Part shown: positions 1 through 11,329 of the stretch, piece by piece
Numbering within the stretch: the first letter of the stretch is position 1
How the letters are laid out: the number at the start of each line of letters is the position of its first letter
From: Vibrio tapetis subsp. tapetis
GTDB taxonomy: Bacteria > Pseudomonadota > Gammaproteobacteria > Enterobacterales > Vibrionaceae
Reading direction: 5' to 3'
DNA: 64,000 nt
NCBI RefSeq assembly: GCF_900233005.1
Contig: NZ_LT960611.1
Span: 2,914,001-2,978,000 of the forward strand
Notes under the pieces: generated by a model
The model's database searches: none
What the model saw: the letters and a program-made list of their open reading frames with translations, nothing else
What the model was told of the DNA's origin: nothing
Translations under genes and position numbers: made by a program

Positions 1-687
1 GTAGAAAGCGACGTGATCACTAGTTTCACGTTCGAACCAGTTGATGGCGAAGCCGTGGTTAGCTACAAACCCGGACAATACCTTGGTATCTATTTGTCTC
101 CTGAGCAATTTGATAATCAAGAGATTCGTCAATACAGTCTTTCAGACGCACCAAACGGAAAAAGCTACCGTATTTCAGTGAAAAAAGAATCGTTAGGTAT
201 CGTTTCTAAATACTTACACGATGATCTTTTGGTCGGTGATATTGTCAAACTTGCACCACCATGTGGCGACTTCTTCTTTAACAGTGAAGAAACATCCCCA
301 GTTGCGCTTATTTCTGGTGGTGTGGGGATTACACCAATGATGTCGATGTTAGAAAGTGTGAAAGCAAGTCATCAAGCTCCCATCCACTGGCTGCATGCCA
401 CCGACAACGCACAGCGTCATGGCTTTAAACAGCACTTACAATCGCTAGAAGAAACACACGCTTTGGTGACTTCTCATACGTGGTATCGCGAAGGAGAAGA
501 AGCCAATGTTCATTCCGGCCTAATGGATCTTTCGAAAATAGAGAGTTCTATAACCTGGACAACCACTCAGTTCTACATGTGTGGCCCTGTTGTTTTCATG
601 CAATCCATTGCGAAGCAACTTCTCGACTTAGGGGTGAAAGCGGAACAAATTCACTATGAGTGCTTTGGCCCTCACAAAGTACTTTAA
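1..687 (+). CDS. hmp: Flavohemoprotein (nitric oxide dioxygenase), C-terminal part
   Basis: The gene is cut by the window start; the frame is open from base 1, so the GTG at 13 is not its start. What remains is the ferredoxin-reductase half. It has the FAD-binding RQYSLSD motif, the NAD(P)H-binding GGVGITPMMSML segment, a CGPVVFMQ motif near the end and the typical HYECFGPHKVL tail. The missing N-terminal half should carry the globin domain. Known role: the family turns nitric oxide into nitrate with oxygen and NAD(P)H in the cytoplasm, protecting against nitrosative stress. Its regulator (often NsrR) would bind upstream, outside the window. A strong terminator follows. Family assignment is sure; the symbol hmp is very likely. 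Confidence 0.93.
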   Translation, partial: VESDVITSFTFEPVDGEAVVSYKPGQYLGIYLSPEQFDNQEIRQYSLSDAPNGKSYRISVKKESLGIVSKYLHDDLLVGDIVKLAPPCGDFFFNSEETSPVALISGGVGITPMMSMLESVKASHQAPIHWLHATDNAQRHGFKQHLQSLEETHALVTSHTWYREGEEANVHSGLMDLSKIESSITWTTTQFYMCGPVVFMQSIAKQLLDLGVKAEQIHYECFGPHKVL

Positions 688-719
688 ACACAAAGTACTT
701 TAAACCTGTTTAAAGAATG

Positions 720-757
720 AAAAATGCCCCACTAATTAGATTAGCGGGGCATTTTTC
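720..757 (+). terminator. Rho-independent terminator after hmp
   Basis: Long stem ATGCCCC/GGGGCAT (724-730 and 746-752) extended inward by CTAAT/ATTAG around a 3-base loop. It is flanked by an A run on the left and TTTTT on the right, so it can act both ways, though the neighbour motX ends 60 bp further on. Confidence 0.88.
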
Positions 758-818
758 GACTTTCTTGTATTACGACTATGTTTACTGCAGCTATGAACTT
801 GCGGCTAGATAAGCCTAA

Positions 819-1457
819 TTACCAGAAATCGGAACGGCGTTTGGCTCTGGCAATAATATTCTGTGGCATGCGCATTTCTAAGCCCTGCCGGAGCATGGTA
901 ATGCGTCGGTGTCGCCTTTTATCTGGGGTGACGGAATTATACAACCAGCGGTACGCATCTTCGTAGTCTAATGGGCTGCCATAATCGCGTAATAGCAATT
1001 CAGCTAAGTGGATTCTCGCATCCAAATTTCCCATTGAAGCTGCTTCTCTTAAGTAAGGAATCGCTCGCTCTTTATCTTGCTGCACTAAGGTTCCACGCGA
1101 GTAATAGCGACCAACCTGTTCTAATGCAACCGGTAAGCCCTGATGAGCCGCGTTCTCCATGTAATAGAGCCCGAGCTCAACATCACGATCGACACACACT
1201 CCCCACGCTAGCATATCACCATAGAGAAACTCGTAAGCTGGCAAGCTAATCCGCGTTGCCCTAGCCACAATATCTTCTACTAACTGACAGCCGTCAGCCT
1301 GCACACGCTCGAGGTGTTTATTGTCTTCGATTAAATTTATCAGTTCAGCTTCCGTATAGACTGGAATTGGCCCACCTATGCTCTCGTCAGCTTGAACCAA
1401 ACTAACGCGGGAACACAGTGCCAATACCAACGAAGCTGCAACAGCTCGTAGTTTCAT
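819..1457 (-). CDS. motX: Sodium-driven flagellar motor protein MotX
   Basis: 212 residues. An N-terminal signal peptide ends near VSLVQA (about residue 23). Sel1-type repeats follow over about residues 90-175, seen as GLYYMENAAHQGLPVALEQVGRYY and the next A-S-MGNLDARIHLAELLLRDYG unit. The family is the MotX T-ring component that surrounds the polar flagellar motor of vibrios and is needed to place the PomA/PomB sodium stator. Support comes from the length, the repeats, the position next to purA as in other vibrios, and a perfect sigma-28 flagellar promoter 31 bp upstream of the start. Two cysteines (C57, C88) could form the disulfide known for MotX. A generic Sel1 protein is the alternative, but the promoter argues strongly for MotX. 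Confidence 0.88.
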   Translation of the reverse strand: MKLRAVAASLVLALCSRVSLVQADESIGGPIPVYTEAELINLIEDNKHLERVQADGCQLVEDIVARATRISLPAYEFLYGDMLAWGVCVDRDVELGLYYMENAAHQGLPVALEQVGRYYSRGTLVQQDKERAIPYLREAASMGNLDARIHLAELLLRDYGSPLDYEDAYRWLYNSVTPDKRRHRRITMLRQGLEMRMPQNIIARAKRRSDFW

Positions 1458-1487
1458 AGTCGCACTCTTTATTCATACCGTGCTTTT

Positions 1488-1514
1488 TTATCGGCAAATG
1501 TTGCTACCTCTTTA
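1488..1514 (-). promoter_or_regulatory. Sigma-28 (FliA) promoter of motX
   Basis: On the minus strand it reads TAAA, then exactly 15 bases, then GCCGATAA. This is the full flagellar sigma-28 consensus. The -10 element ends about 30 bp before the motX start codon. Confidence 0.88.
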
Positions 1515-1530
1515 GACAATTATTGCCGAT

Positions 1531-1552
1531 ATCTGGCAATATTTTGCCAGAT
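1531..1552. repeat. 9-bp inverted repeat upstream of motX
   Basis: ATCTGGCAA and TTGCCAGAT are perfect inverted arms around a 4-base spacer. It sits between the motX sigma-28 promoter and the purA terminator and has no T tract. It could be an operator or simply a stable hairpin at the end of the purA transcript. Confidence 0.6.
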
Positions 1553-1581
1553 GACGAATAAAAAGTAACCGAAAAAGGCAT

Positions 1582-1610
1582 AAAAAAAAGCCGACTCATT
1601 GAGTCGGCTT
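1582..1610 (-). terminator. Rho-independent terminator of purA
   Basis: Perfect stem AAGCCGACTC/GAGTCGGCTT (1589-1610) with a 3-base loop. On the minus strand it is followed by a run of about eight T, 27 bases after the purA stop codon. Confidence 0.92.
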
Positions 1611-1636
1611 CTATATAACCTTTAAAGATCAGACCA

Positions 1637-3012
<1,376 letters not shown>

Positions 3013-3167
3013 TTATTTTTTAACCGTGAAAGTAAAACACTTTGATAAACAATTGAGAGGTAAAGAATAAAAAACAGCGTAAGTGACTAGAAAGTAATCT
3101 GCTCGCCATAAGTTGAGCTAAATTGGGCCAGTTAATCAGAGAGAAATGACCCTATAATCAAAGAGTA

Positions 3168-3785
3168 CTACGCAATAATACCACGAGCACTTAGGCCACT
3201 CAAACACAGTGCGACCAGCTCATCGATGCTCTTCTCCCCTGCGGGTAAATCCAGTTCGGCACCCAACGGCGCTTCATATTCTGAGTCGATCCCGGTGAAA
3301 TTACTGATCTCGCCAGCCCTAGCCTTCTTATATAACCCCTTAGGGTCTCGTTGCTCGCAAACTTCCAGCGAGGCGTTCACAAACACTTCTAAAAACTCGC
3401 CTTCAGGTAACATTTCTCTGACCATCTCTCTTTCTGCACGATGAGGAGAGATAAATGCCGATAACACAATCAAGCCTGCGTCTGCCATTAATTTGGCAAG
3501 TTCACCGATACGACGGATATTTTCACGACGATCTTGCGAAGAGAAGCCAAGATCACGACAAAGCCCATGACGTACATTATCGCCATCAAGCAGATAAGTG
3601 TGATAACCCAATTCAGCCAATTTAACTTCTAAAGCGCCTGCCACTGTTGATTTTCCCGCACCTGAAAGGCCGGTAAACCATAATACCGCCGGTTTTTGCT
3701 GCTTTTGTTTCGCTCGTGATGCTTTGGTAACGGCATGCTGGTGCCATACTACGTTTTCATCTTTAACTATGCTTGCCGTTGTCAT
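3168..3785 (-). CDS. cysC: Adenylylsulfate (APS) kinase
   Basis: 205 residues. It phosphorylates APS with ATP to PAPS in assimilatory sulfate reduction. The P-loop GLSGAGKST is at residues 39-47, followed by the APS kinase motifs [28 protein letters not shown] and [11 protein letters not shown]. It is the last gene of a leftward group cobA-cysD-cysN-permease-cysC, 32 bp after the permease stop, so it is probably co-transcribed. No clear terminator is visible between it and purA. Function is certain. Confidence 0.97.
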   Translation of the reverse strand: MTTASIVKDENVVWHQHAVTKASRAKQKQQKPAVLWFTGLSGAGKSTVAGALEVKLAELGYHTYLLDGDNVRHGLCRDLGFSSQDRRENIRRIGELAKLMADAGLIVLSAFISPHRAEREMVREMLPEGEFLEVFVNASLEVCEQRDPKGLYKKARAGEISNFTGIDSEYEAPLGAELDLPAGEKSIDELVALCLSGLSARGIIA

Positions 3786-3817
3786 TTATAAACGTCCTTG
3801 TTCAACTGATCTTCAGA

Positions 3818-5545
3818 TCAATAAGGGAAAAAATAAGGGATCAGCGTCAGTACCAAAACGGAATAAACCAGTGATATTGGTAACCCGACCCGTAAATAGT
3901 CCGTAATGTGATAATTGCCTACGCTGTACACCAATAAGTTAGTTTGATAACCATAAGGAGAAATAAAACTCGCACTGGCTCCAAACAGCACCGCCATGAT
4001 GAAAGGCATCGGATCGACGCCGTAGCCAATAGCCATACTGTAACCAATAGGAAACGACAGAGCCGCTGCCGCATTATTCGTAACTAACTCTGTGAGGACC
4101 AAGGTTAATAAGTAGGTCGCCACCAGCGCCCCAAAGACTCCCCAACCGTTAAAAGCTTCAATGAACATATCGCCCATTTTCACCGACAGACCAGAGGAAA
4201 TCATCAATTGGGCAATGGTCAATGCACTGCCGACTATCACAACAATATCAATAGGGAAGCGGCGCCTGAGTTCTGAAATTTTTACGATGCCAAATGCGAG
4301 CAACAATAAGAGGTAACCAGAAAGGCCTTTAATCAATGGGGTAACCTCAGCCAGCGCTAAACCAATGACAGACACAAAACCCAACATGACCAATAGAGAT
4401 TTATTTCTGTCCAATTTTGCACTGGAGTCCAAGTCATTCACCAAGACAAATTCTCGGGCATGGGCTTGCCTCTCGCTTTCAAAGCGCTTACCGGGTACTA
4501 ACACCAGTGTGTCTCCAGCGGTGAGCTGAATATTACCCAAGCCCCCCTCTAATCGTTCATGACCGCGGCGTATTGCCACGACTACCGCATCAAAACGATC
4601 TCGGAATTGGCTAGATTTTAAGGTTTTATTACGAATGGACGCCGATGAGCTAACAATCACTTCAACAAAACTTTGGCCATTAAGGTGGTGCTGACCAAAT
4701 AGTGTTAGCCCTTTGATTTCTTGCAACGTCGTGACACTTTCTACATCACCACAAAACAGAAGACGATCACCCGCGTCGAGCACAAAGTCAGGATCCACCG
4801 ATGGCATGGTTTGCCCATTACGGATCACTTCAGCCAGGAACAGTTTTCTTAAGGCACGTAAATTATTCTGCGTGATGGTTTTTCCAACCAAAGGCGATCC
4901 TAGTTCAACTCTGGCTTCTAGAAAATAAGGCAAATCATTTTGAGTATGATCGTCGTTGTTAGGTAACAAATAACTCAGTGGGATCAAAACCAACATACCA
5001 CCAAACAACACAGCCAATCCGATCATCGTTGGGGCGAAGAAACCTAAACTGGGTAAACCCGCATCTTCGACAAAGCTGTTGATGATCAAATTCGTTGAAG
5101 TGCCGATCAAGGTTAGGGTGCCACCAAGAATCGCCGCGTAGCTCAGTGGCAATAACAAGCGCGAAGGAGAGTGTTGTTGGTTGCGTTTTATCGCCCCAAT
5201 TAACGACACGACTACCGCCGTGTTATTAGTAAATGATGAAAGAAATGCGGTAGAAAAGCCAAGTTTTGCTACTGCCGTTCCTAAACGACCACCAGATACA
5301 TGCTGTCCTACCCAACTAATCAGTTGAGTCTTTTCCAATGCACAGGAAGCAAGTATCAGTAAAACCAAGGTCAACAACGAGGAATTGGTAAAATTAGTCG
5401 TAATGCTAGATAGATCGCTTAACCCTGCCATAAATGCGCAGAAGGCCGCACCAGCAAAGATAAAGCTCGGTTTGATTTTGGTCGCAACTAGGCACGCAAT
5501 AATGGCAAGCAGAACCGCTAATACAAATCCTTGTTCCCATTCCAT
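3818..5545 (-). CDS. SLC13-family permease with two RCK_C (TrkA-C) domains, probable sulfate importer
   Basis: About 575 residues. Hydrophobic membrane segments fill the N-terminal 195 and the C-terminal 200 residues. Between them lie two soluble RCK_C-like modules (about 205-280 and 290-360), each containing a ...AGDRLLF or TAGDTLVLVP core. The half-site motifs FTNNTAVV and VTNNAAAAL resemble the sodium/anion-binding hairpins of the DASS/SLC13 family. It sits between cysN and cysC in the sulfate activation operon, and no cysPTWA transporter is in the window, so sulfate (or thiosulfate) is the likely substrate; that is inference. I choose the ATG at 5545: AGGA lies 7 bases upstream of it, while it touches the ATG at 5551. 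Confidence 0.85.
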   Translation of the reverse strand: MEWEQGFVLAVLLAIIACLVATKIKPSFIFAGAAFCAFMAGLSDLSSITTNFTNSSLLTLVLLILASCALEKTQLISWVGQHVSGGRLGTAVAKLGFSTAFLSSFTNNTAVVVSLIGAIKRNQQHSPSRLLLPLSYAAILGGTLTLIGTSTNLIINSFVEDAGLPSLGFFAPTMIGLAVLFGGMLVLIPLSYLLPNNDDHTQNDLPYFLEARVELGSPLVGKTITQNNLRALRKLFLAEVIRNGQTMPSVDPDFVLDAGDRLLFCGDVESVTTLQEIKGLTLFGQHHLNGQSFVEVIVSSSASIRNKTLKSSQFRDRFDAVVVAIRRGHERLEGGLGNIQLTAGDTLVLVPGKRFESERQAHAREFVLVNDLDSSAKLDRNKSLLVMLGFVSVIGLALAEVTPLIKGLSGYLLLLLAFGIVKISELRRRFPIDIVVIVGSALTIAQLMISSGLSVKMGDMFIEAFNGWGVFGALVATYLLTLVLTELVTNNAAAALSFPIGYSMAIGYGVDPMPFIMAVLFGASASFISPYGYQTNLLVYSVGNYHITDYLRVGLPISLVYSVLVLTLIPYFFPY

Positions 5546-5589
5546 TGGCATATCCTAGTTACTTGAAGTGAAACATACAGCTTAAGAAC

Positions 5590-5613
5590 AATGGGGAGCA
5601 TGCACTCCCCATT
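5590..5613 (-). promoter_or_regulatory. Intercistronic hairpin between cysN and the permease
   Basis: AATGGGGAG and CTCCCCATT (5590-5598, 5605-5613) form a perfect 9-bp stem with a 6-base loop directly after the cysN stop. There is no long T tract on the minus strand. It could be an mRNA-stabilising or attenuating structure that sets permease and cysC levels. Confidence 0.55.
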
Positions 5614-5619
5614 ATCACA

Positions 5620-7050
5620 TTAGCCCTTTAAGATCTGACTGAGATCTTTCGCATCCCAGTGAGGGAAGTGTTTACGAACTAGCGCATTCAGTTCTACCTC
5701 AAAGGCGGAAAAATCACCTTGCGATTGTTCAACAAGATCCAAGCGTTTACGGATCATGCCAGCACCAACGGTTACGTTCGTTAGGCGATCGATCACAATG
5801 AACCCGCCGGTATCAGCACAATCAACGTAGCGATCCAATGCCACATTTTCGTTCAATGACCACTCACACAAACCGATGCCGTTCAATGGCAGTTGATCCG
5901 CTGAATGTTCCGACAGTTGGTTGATATCGTATTGGTGATGAATTTTTTCCACCTGACCAACGGTTTTCTTACCTGCCACCTTAATGTCGTATGCTCGCCC
6001 TGCTTCTAGCGGTTTTTCCGTCATCCAAACCACATCCGCTAATAAACGGTTAGTCGATGCAATTTTTGCCTTTTCTAGAACCAGTAAATCACCACGGCTA
6101 ATATCGATTTCATCCGTTAACGTGAGCGTTACGGCTAAACCTGCTTGAGCTGTATCTAAGTCACCATCAAAGGTTACAATGCGCGCTACATTCGATGTCT
6201 TGCCTGATGGTAATGCTCGAACCGTATCACCGACAGAAATTGAACCTGATGAAACCGTGCCAGCAAAGCCTCTGAAGTCGAGGTTAGGGCGATTCACGTA
6301 TTGCACAGGAAAACGGAATTCTCCATCATCTTTTGACTGGTCAATATCAATTTTCTCTAGAAGCTCTAGCATCGTAGAACCTTTGTACCAGCTAGTACGC
6401 GAGCTTAGATCCACAACGTTATCGCCTTCCAGTGCCGAAATTGGCAGCAATTGAATATTAATATCGCCTTCTAATTTCTCTGAAAACTCTTGATATTCAC
6501 GCTCAATCTGCTCGTAACGATCTTGTGAGTAATCCACTAGATCCATTTTGTTCACGGCCACAATGAAATGACGGATCCCAACGAGGCTTGAGATAAACGA
6601 GTGACGTCGCGTTTGATCCAAAATGCCTTTTCGTGCATCCACTAAGATCACTGCAACATCACAGGTAGAAGCGCCTGTCGCCATGTTTCGAGTGTATTGC
6701 TCATGCCCTGGGGTGTCAGCAATAATGAACTTACGCGTTTGGGTCGAAAAATAGCGGTAAGCCACATCAATAGTGATGCCCTGCTCTCGCTCAGCTTGTA
6801 AGCCATCGACCAATAAAGCGAGGTCCGGACGTTCGCCCGTAGTACCGACACGCTGGCTGTCGGAATGCACTGCTGCTAACTGATCTTCATAGATCTGTTT
6901 AGAATCATGCAGCAACCGACCGATCAAAGTGCTTTTGCCGTCATCGACAGAACCACAAGTTAAGAACCTCAATAGAGATTTGTGTTGATGTTGACTAAGG
7001 TATCCTTCGATCCCCAGTTCCGCGAGTTGCGCTTCAACCGCACTGTTCAT
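5620..7050 (-). CDS. cysN: Sulfate adenylyltransferase subunit 1 (GTPase)
   Basis: 476 residues. It is the GTPase partner of CysD in ATP sulfurylase, which couples GTP hydrolysis to APS formation. G1 is GSVDDGKST (residues 33-41), G3 is DTPGHEQY, and G4 NKMD is visible. An EF-Tu-like barrel follows, with no APS kinase domain fused at the C-terminus (CysC is encoded separately). It lies 27 bp downstream of cysD. Confidence 0.97.
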   Translation of the reverse strand: MNSAVEAQLAELGIEGYLSQHQHKSLLRFLTCGSVDDGKSTLIGRLLHDSKQIYEDQLAAVHSDSQRVGTTGERPDLALLVDGLQAEREQGITIDVAYRYFSTQTRKFIIADTPGHEQYTRNMATGASTCDVAVILVDARKGILDQTRRHSFISSLVGIRHFIVAVNKMDLVDYSQDRYEQIEREYQEFSEKLEGDINIQLLPISALEGDNVVDLSSRTSWYKGSTMLELLEKIDIDQSKDDGEFRFPVQYVNRPNLDFRGFAGTVSSGSISVGDTVRALPSGKTSNVARIVTFDGDLDTAQAGLAVTLTLTDEIDISRGDLLVLEKAKIASTNRLLADVVWMTEKPLEAGRAYDIKVAGKKTVGQVEKIHHQYDINQLSEHSADQLPLNGIGLCEWSLNENVALDRYVDCADTGGFIVIDRLTNVTVGAGMIRKRLDLVEQSQGDFSAFEVELNALVRKHFPHWDAKDLSQILKG

Positions 7051-7077
7051 ATTCTCTTTCCTTAGCTTGAATTCTGT

Positions 7078-7986
7078 TTAGAAGTAACCTTGGCGCTTCT
7101 TCAGTTCCATCGATCCTGACTGATCCTTATCGATCGCTCGGCCTTGTCTCTCACTTGAGGTTGCCACTAGCATCTCTTCAATGATTTCCGGCAATGTGGT
7201 TGCATCAGAATCAATGGCTCCTGTCAGTGGGTAGCAACCTAGGGTTCTAAAGCGCACACTACGTTGCTCGACCTTTTCGTCTTCAGCAATTTCCATACGA
7301 TCGTCATCGACCATAATCAGCATACCGTCGCGCTCTACCACAGGGCGTGGCTCAGCTAAATACAGTGGCACGATTTCAATATTTTCTAGGTAGATGTATT
7401 GCCAAATATCCAGCTCTGTCCAATTTGATAACGGGAACACACGAATGCTTTCGCCTTTATTGACTTGGCCGTTATAAGTTCTCCATAACTCAGGGCGTTG
7501 GTTTTTCGGATCCCATGTATGGTTTTTGTCCCGAAACGAATACACACGCTCTTTCGCACGAGATTTTTCTTCATCACGACGAGCACCACCAAAAGCAGCG
7601 TCGAACCCATATTTGTTCAAAGCTTGCTTTAAGCCTTGAGTTTTCATGATATCGGTATGTTTTGATGAACCATGCTCGAACGGACTAATGCCCATTTCCA
7701 ATCCTTCTGGGTTCTTATGAACCAAAAGCTCAAAACCATACTTCTCAGCGGTACGATCACGAAACTCAATCATTTCGCGAAACTTCCAATCGGTATCGAC
7801 ATGTAATAGTGGGAAAGGAATTTTTCCTGGGTAAAAAGCTTTACGCGCTAGGTGCAGCATCACCGATGAATCTTTACCAATGGAATACATCATCACTGGG
7901 TTATCAAATTCGGCCGCCACTTCACGCAGAATGTGTATGCTCTCTGCTTCGAGTTGCTTTAAGTGTGTGAGTCGTTGTTGATCCAT
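7078..7986 (-). CDS. cysD: Sulfate adenylyltransferase subunit 2
   Basis: 302 residues, standard length. This is the catalytic PP-loop ATPase subunit of ATP sulfurylase, which adenylates sulfate to APS. The PP-loop variant YSIGKDSS is at residues 34-41. Other family motifs are [32 protein letters not shown] and the C-terminal [10 protein letters not shown]. It follows cobA by 80 bp and precedes cysN. Confidence 0.97.
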   Translation of the reverse strand: MDQQRLTHLKQLEAESIHILREVAAEFDNPVMMYSIGKDSSVMLHLARKAFYPGKIPFPLLHVDTDWKFREMIEFRDRTAEKYGFELLVHKNPEGLEMGISPFEHGSSKHTDIMKTQGLKQALNKYGFDAAFGGARRDEEKSRAKERVYSFRDKNHTWDPKNQRPELWRTYNGQVNKGESIRVFPLSNWTELDIWQYIYLENIEIVPLYLAEPRPVVERDGMLIMVDDDRMEIAEDEKVEQRSVRFRTLGCYPLTGAIDSDATTLPEIIEEMLVATSSERQGRAIDKDQSGSMELKKRQGYF

Positions 7987-8066
7987 TTTTTTACGCTTCC
8001 TTAAAAGCTCGTTATTACGAGCTGTAGAGTGTTCTATTTACTGTAAATTGACGTTAACTGTGCTGA

Positions 8067-8951
8067 TTACGCACCATTCGAGATATTCACAGTAGGCTCT
8101 GATGGCAAATTGAACCAATCAAGTTTCTTGGCTAAATTCACCACTTCGCCAACTACAATCAGAGATGGCGACTGGGCATGAGCGGCTAACTGAGAGAGTT
8201 CAGACAACTGCCCTTTAAAGACTTTTTGAGCTAACTGCGTACCACGTTCGATAATCGCGATAGGGGTATCGGCACTTCTGCCGTGCTTGATGAGTTGGGC
8301 TTGGATATGGTTGGATTTCAATAAGCCCATATAAATAACCAGTGTTTGCTGGCCGCGAGCCAGTGTTGACCAGTCGACAGATTCATCTTCTTGTTTCAAG
8401 TGCCCGGTTACGAACATGGCAGATTGAGCGCAATCTCTATGAGTAAGGGGAATACCAGCATAAGCCGTTGCACCCGCTGCAGCAGTTATGCCAGGGATCA
8501 CTTCAAAGCCAATCCCCGCATCAAACAACACTTCAAGCTCTTCACCACCGCGGCCAAAAACAAAAGGATCGCCACCCTTAATACGCACGACTTTGTAGCC
8601 TTGAGAGGCAAAGTCGACTAAGAGTTGATTGGTTTTTTCTTGCGGTACACTGTGATGCCCTGCTTTTTTCCCAACGCATACCAATATTGTTTCACTGGGT
8701 ACAAGAGACATAATTTCATCAGACACAAGATAGTCATACAAAACCACATCAGCCTGCTGTAAATAACGCAATGCTTTAACCGTGAGTAGATCCGGATCGC
8801 CAGGCCCTGCACCAACAAGTGCCACTTCACCGGCCTTCAAATCACTTTTCGCAAAGTTCAGGTTTGGGTTACTCGCAACTAACCGAGGTTTTGTTGCTGG
8901 AAATGGGGTAAGTGTGTCCTTGTTAGCCATGGTGATATCGCCATCATTCAT
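8067..8951 (-). CDS. cobA: Uroporphyrinogen-III C-methyltransferase
   Basis: 294 residues. It methylates uroporphyrinogen III twice with SAM to precorrin-2, on the way to siroheme, the cofactor of sulfite reductase. Motifs: [46 protein letters not shown] and [19 protein letters not shown]. It lacks the N-terminal oxidase/chelatase half of a full CysG, so those steps must be encoded elsewhere. It heads the cys cluster, which fits a shared CysB-type control, though I cannot point to a site. The start is uncertain: the ATG at 8951 has AGG directly against it, and the ATG at 8930 is an alternative. Confidence 0.93.
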   Translation of the reverse strand: MNDGDITMANKDTLTPFPATKPRLVASNPNLNFAKSDLKAGEVALVGAGPGDPDLLTVKALRYLQQADVVLYDYLVSDEIMSLVPSETILVCVGKKAGHHSVPQEKTNQLLVDFASQGYKVVRIKGGDPFVFGRGGEELEVLFDAGIGFEVIPGITAAAGATAYAGIPLTHRDCAQSAMFVTGHLKQEDESVDWSTLARGQQTLVIYMGLLKSNHIQAQLIKHGRSADTPIAIIERGTQLAQKVFKGQLSELSQLAAHAQSPSLIVVGEVVNLAKKLDWFNLPSEPTVNISNGA

Positions 8952-9305
8952 CCTGTGATGACTGCATTATGACCAGCTTCTGTTATTACCTGAAATTCTA
9001 AAATTTCATTTTTTATATCAAAAGCTGATAAGGGATGTTTCTCGGAGGTTTGAAAAGTGAAATGAACGGTCAAAAATCAGACTGTTTTCCGAGCCATGTA
9101 TCTCAGTTAATTCACAATAAATGTACTAGGCTCCTTGTTGAGTATTTTTGCAACAAAGCATAGATAAAATGTATTTATGTACTTTAGGTAACACTTTCAC
9201 ACAATAACTCAGACCATGATCACACAACGCTGTCGCCATAAATATTCGTTACATTACTTTTTGTTACATTAGACGCGTCATTTTTATCCCCACATGGAGC
9301 AAATC
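8952..9305. other. Divergent control region between cobA and cpdB
   Basis: 354 bp, AT-rich, with no gene seen. It must hold the leftward cys cluster promoter and the rightward cpdB promoter. Visible elements are two copies of GTTACATTA 15 bp apart (9248 and 9263) close to cpdB, and a distant inverted pair CTCGGA...TCCGAG near 9042-9096. I could not assign a clear CRP, PhoB or CysB site. Confidence 0.5.
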
Positions 9306-11267
9306 ATGAAATTGGCTGTTAAACCCCTCTCTATTGCAGTACTTGGTGGCATGCTAGCTATCGCAGGACCAGCAATGGCTGACACCATTAAACTTCGTAT
9401 TGTAGAAACGACGGACATCCATACCAACTTGATGGATTACGATTACTACAAAGATAAACCTTCTCAAAAAATTGGTTTGGCACGTACAGCGACACTGGTA
9501 AAAGAAGCGCAAAACGAAGTGATCAACAGTGTTTTGGTTGATAATGGCGATTTGCTTCAAGGCAGCCCTATGGGCGATTACATGGCAGCTAAAGGCATTA
9601 AAGCCGGTGAAGTTCATCCTGCGTACAAAGCGATGAATCAACTTGGTTACGACGCAGGTAACATCGGCAACCATGAATTCAACTATGGTTTAGAATTCCT
9701 AAAAGAAAGCATCAACGATGCCGACTTCCCTTACGTCAATGCTAACGTATTTGATCAAAAAACGGGTGAGCACTACTTTAAGCCATACATCATTAAGTCT
9801 CACACGTTTAAAGATATTGATGGCGAAGCGCACGAAGTCAAAGTTGGCTATATAGGTTTTGTTCCGCCACAAATCATGGTTTGGGATAAGAAAAACCTAG
9901 AAGGTAATGTTTTTGCTAAAGACATCAAAGTGATGGCTGAGAAACTTGTTCCTCAAATGAAAAAAGAAGGCGCTGACGTTATTGTTGCGATCCCTCACTC
10001 AGGCCTTGCAACAGACCCATACAAGCTAGGTGCAGAAAACTCAACTTACTACCTTGCTGATGTTGACGGCATCGATGCCATCGCATTTGGCCACTCACAT
10101 TCAGTATTCCCAGGTAAAGGTTTTGACAACATTAAAGGCGTCGACAACAAGAAAGGCACCATCAACGGTGTTGCTGCTGTTATGCCAGGCCGCTGGGGTA
10201 GCCATGTTGGTGTAATGGATCTTGTGTTAAATAAAGAAGGCAACAGTTGGAAAGTAACAACTGAGCAAACTGAAGCTCGCCCAATTTACGACAAGAAAGC
10301 GAAAAAATCGCTAGCTAAAGCAGATGAAGGCATTGTTAAAGCACTTGCTAACGATCATAAAGGGACTCGTGAGTTCGTTAACCAGCCGATTGGTAAAGCT
10401 GACGATGTAATGTACAGCTTCCTAGCATTAGTACAAGATGATCCAACGGTTCAAATTGTAAACCTAGCACAAAAAGATTATGTAGAACGTTTCATCCAAG
10501 GTGACCCTGATTTAGATGGTATCCCGGTACTTTCTGCTGCTGCACCATTTAAAGCCGGTGGTCGTAAGAATGACCCTGCAAACTTTACTGAAGTTGAATC
10601 AGGTGAACTTACTTTCCGTAACGCTGCCGATCTATACCTCTACCCAAACACCTTAGTTGCACTAAAAGTACAAGGTAAAGAAGTGAAAGAGTGGCTAGAG
10701 TGCAGTGCTGGCCAGTTTAAACAAATCGATGTTAATTCATCTGCGCCACAAGGCCTCGTTGATTGGGATGGCTTCCGTACTTATAACTTTGATGTTATTG
10801 ATGGTGTGAATTACCAAATCGATGTAACACAACCGGCAAAATACGATGGGAACTGTAAGGTTGTTAACCCGAAATCAGAGCGTATTATTGGTCTAACCTA
10901 CCAAGGCAAACCCATTGATATGAAGCAGGACTTTATCATTGCAACGAACAACTACCGTGCTTACAGCAACAAATTCCCAGGTACAGGTTCAGATTTCATT
11001 GCATTTGATGCGCCAGATGAAAACCGTACCGTTCTTGCCAACTATATCTCGCGTGTAAGTGCTGAAAAAGGTTTGGTTAAACCAAGTGCTGATAACAACT
11101 GGTCTTTTGCTCCGATCATGAGTAAAAAATCATTAGATATCCGCTTTGAGACATCTCCAAGCGACAAAGCCGCTAAGTTTATCGAACAAAAAGCGCAATA
11201 CCCAATGGAGCGTGTAGCAACTGATGATGTAGGGTTCGGTGTTTACCGACTAACACTACAAAAATAG
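9306..11267 (+). CDS. cpdB: Periplasmic 2',3'-cyclic-nucleotide 2'-phosphodiesterase / 3'-nucleotidase
   Basis: 653 residues. An N-terminal signal peptide ([15 protein letters not shown]... to AMA|DT, about residue 26) sends it to the periplasm. The metallophosphoesterase domain shows [25 protein letters not shown] and [11 protein letters not shown]. The C-terminal half is the 5'-nucleotidase-type substrate domain. Known role: it cleaves 2',3'-cyclic nucleotides and 3'-nucleotides so the nucleosides can be taken up. I start at the ATG at 9306 because GGAG lies 6 bases before it; an in-frame ATG at 9294 has no such site. It is followed by a strong terminator. Confidence 0.94.
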   Translation: MKLAVKPLSIAVLGGMLAIAGPAMADTIKLRIVETTDIHTNLMDYDYYKDKPSQKIGLARTATLVKEAQNEVINSVLVDNGDLLQGSPMGDYMAAKGIKAGEVHPAYKAMNQLGYDAGNIGNHEFNYGLEFLKESINDADFPYVNANVFDQKTGEHYFKPYIIKSHTFKDIDGEAHEVKVGYIGFVPPQIMVWDKKNLEGNVFAKDIKVMAEKLVPQMKKEGADVIVAIPHSGLATDPYKLGAENSTYYLADVDGIDAIAFGHSHSVFPGKGFDNIKGVDNKKGTINGVAAVMPGRWGSHVGVMDLVLNKEGNSWKVTTEQTEARPIYDKKAKKSLAKADEGIVKALANDHKGTREFVNQPIGKADDVMYSFLALVQDDPTVQIVNLAQKDYVERFIQGDPDLDGIPVLSAAAPFKAGGRKNDPANFTEVESGELTFRNAADLYLYPNTLVALKVQGKEVKEWLECSAGQFKQIDVNSSAPQGLVDWDGFRTYNFDVIDGVNYQIDVTQPAKYDGNCKVVNPKSERIIGLTYQGKPIDMKQDFIIATNNYRAYSNKFPGTGSDFIAFDAPDENRTVLANYISRVSAEKGLVKPSADNNWSFAPIMSKKSLDIRFETSPSDKAAKFIEQKAQYPMERVATDDVGFGVYRLTLQK

Positions 11268-11287
11268 CCTGAAACTCTCTATGATAA

Positions 11288-11316
11288 AAGCCGCAGCAAT
11301 CGCTGCGGTTTTTTTA
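11288..11316 (+). terminator. Rho-independent terminator after cpdB
   Basis: CCGCAGC/GCTGCGG stem with a 4-base loop followed by eight T, 20 bases after the cpdB stop. Confidence 0.92.
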
Positions 11317-11329
11317 TGAGGCGAACCGA

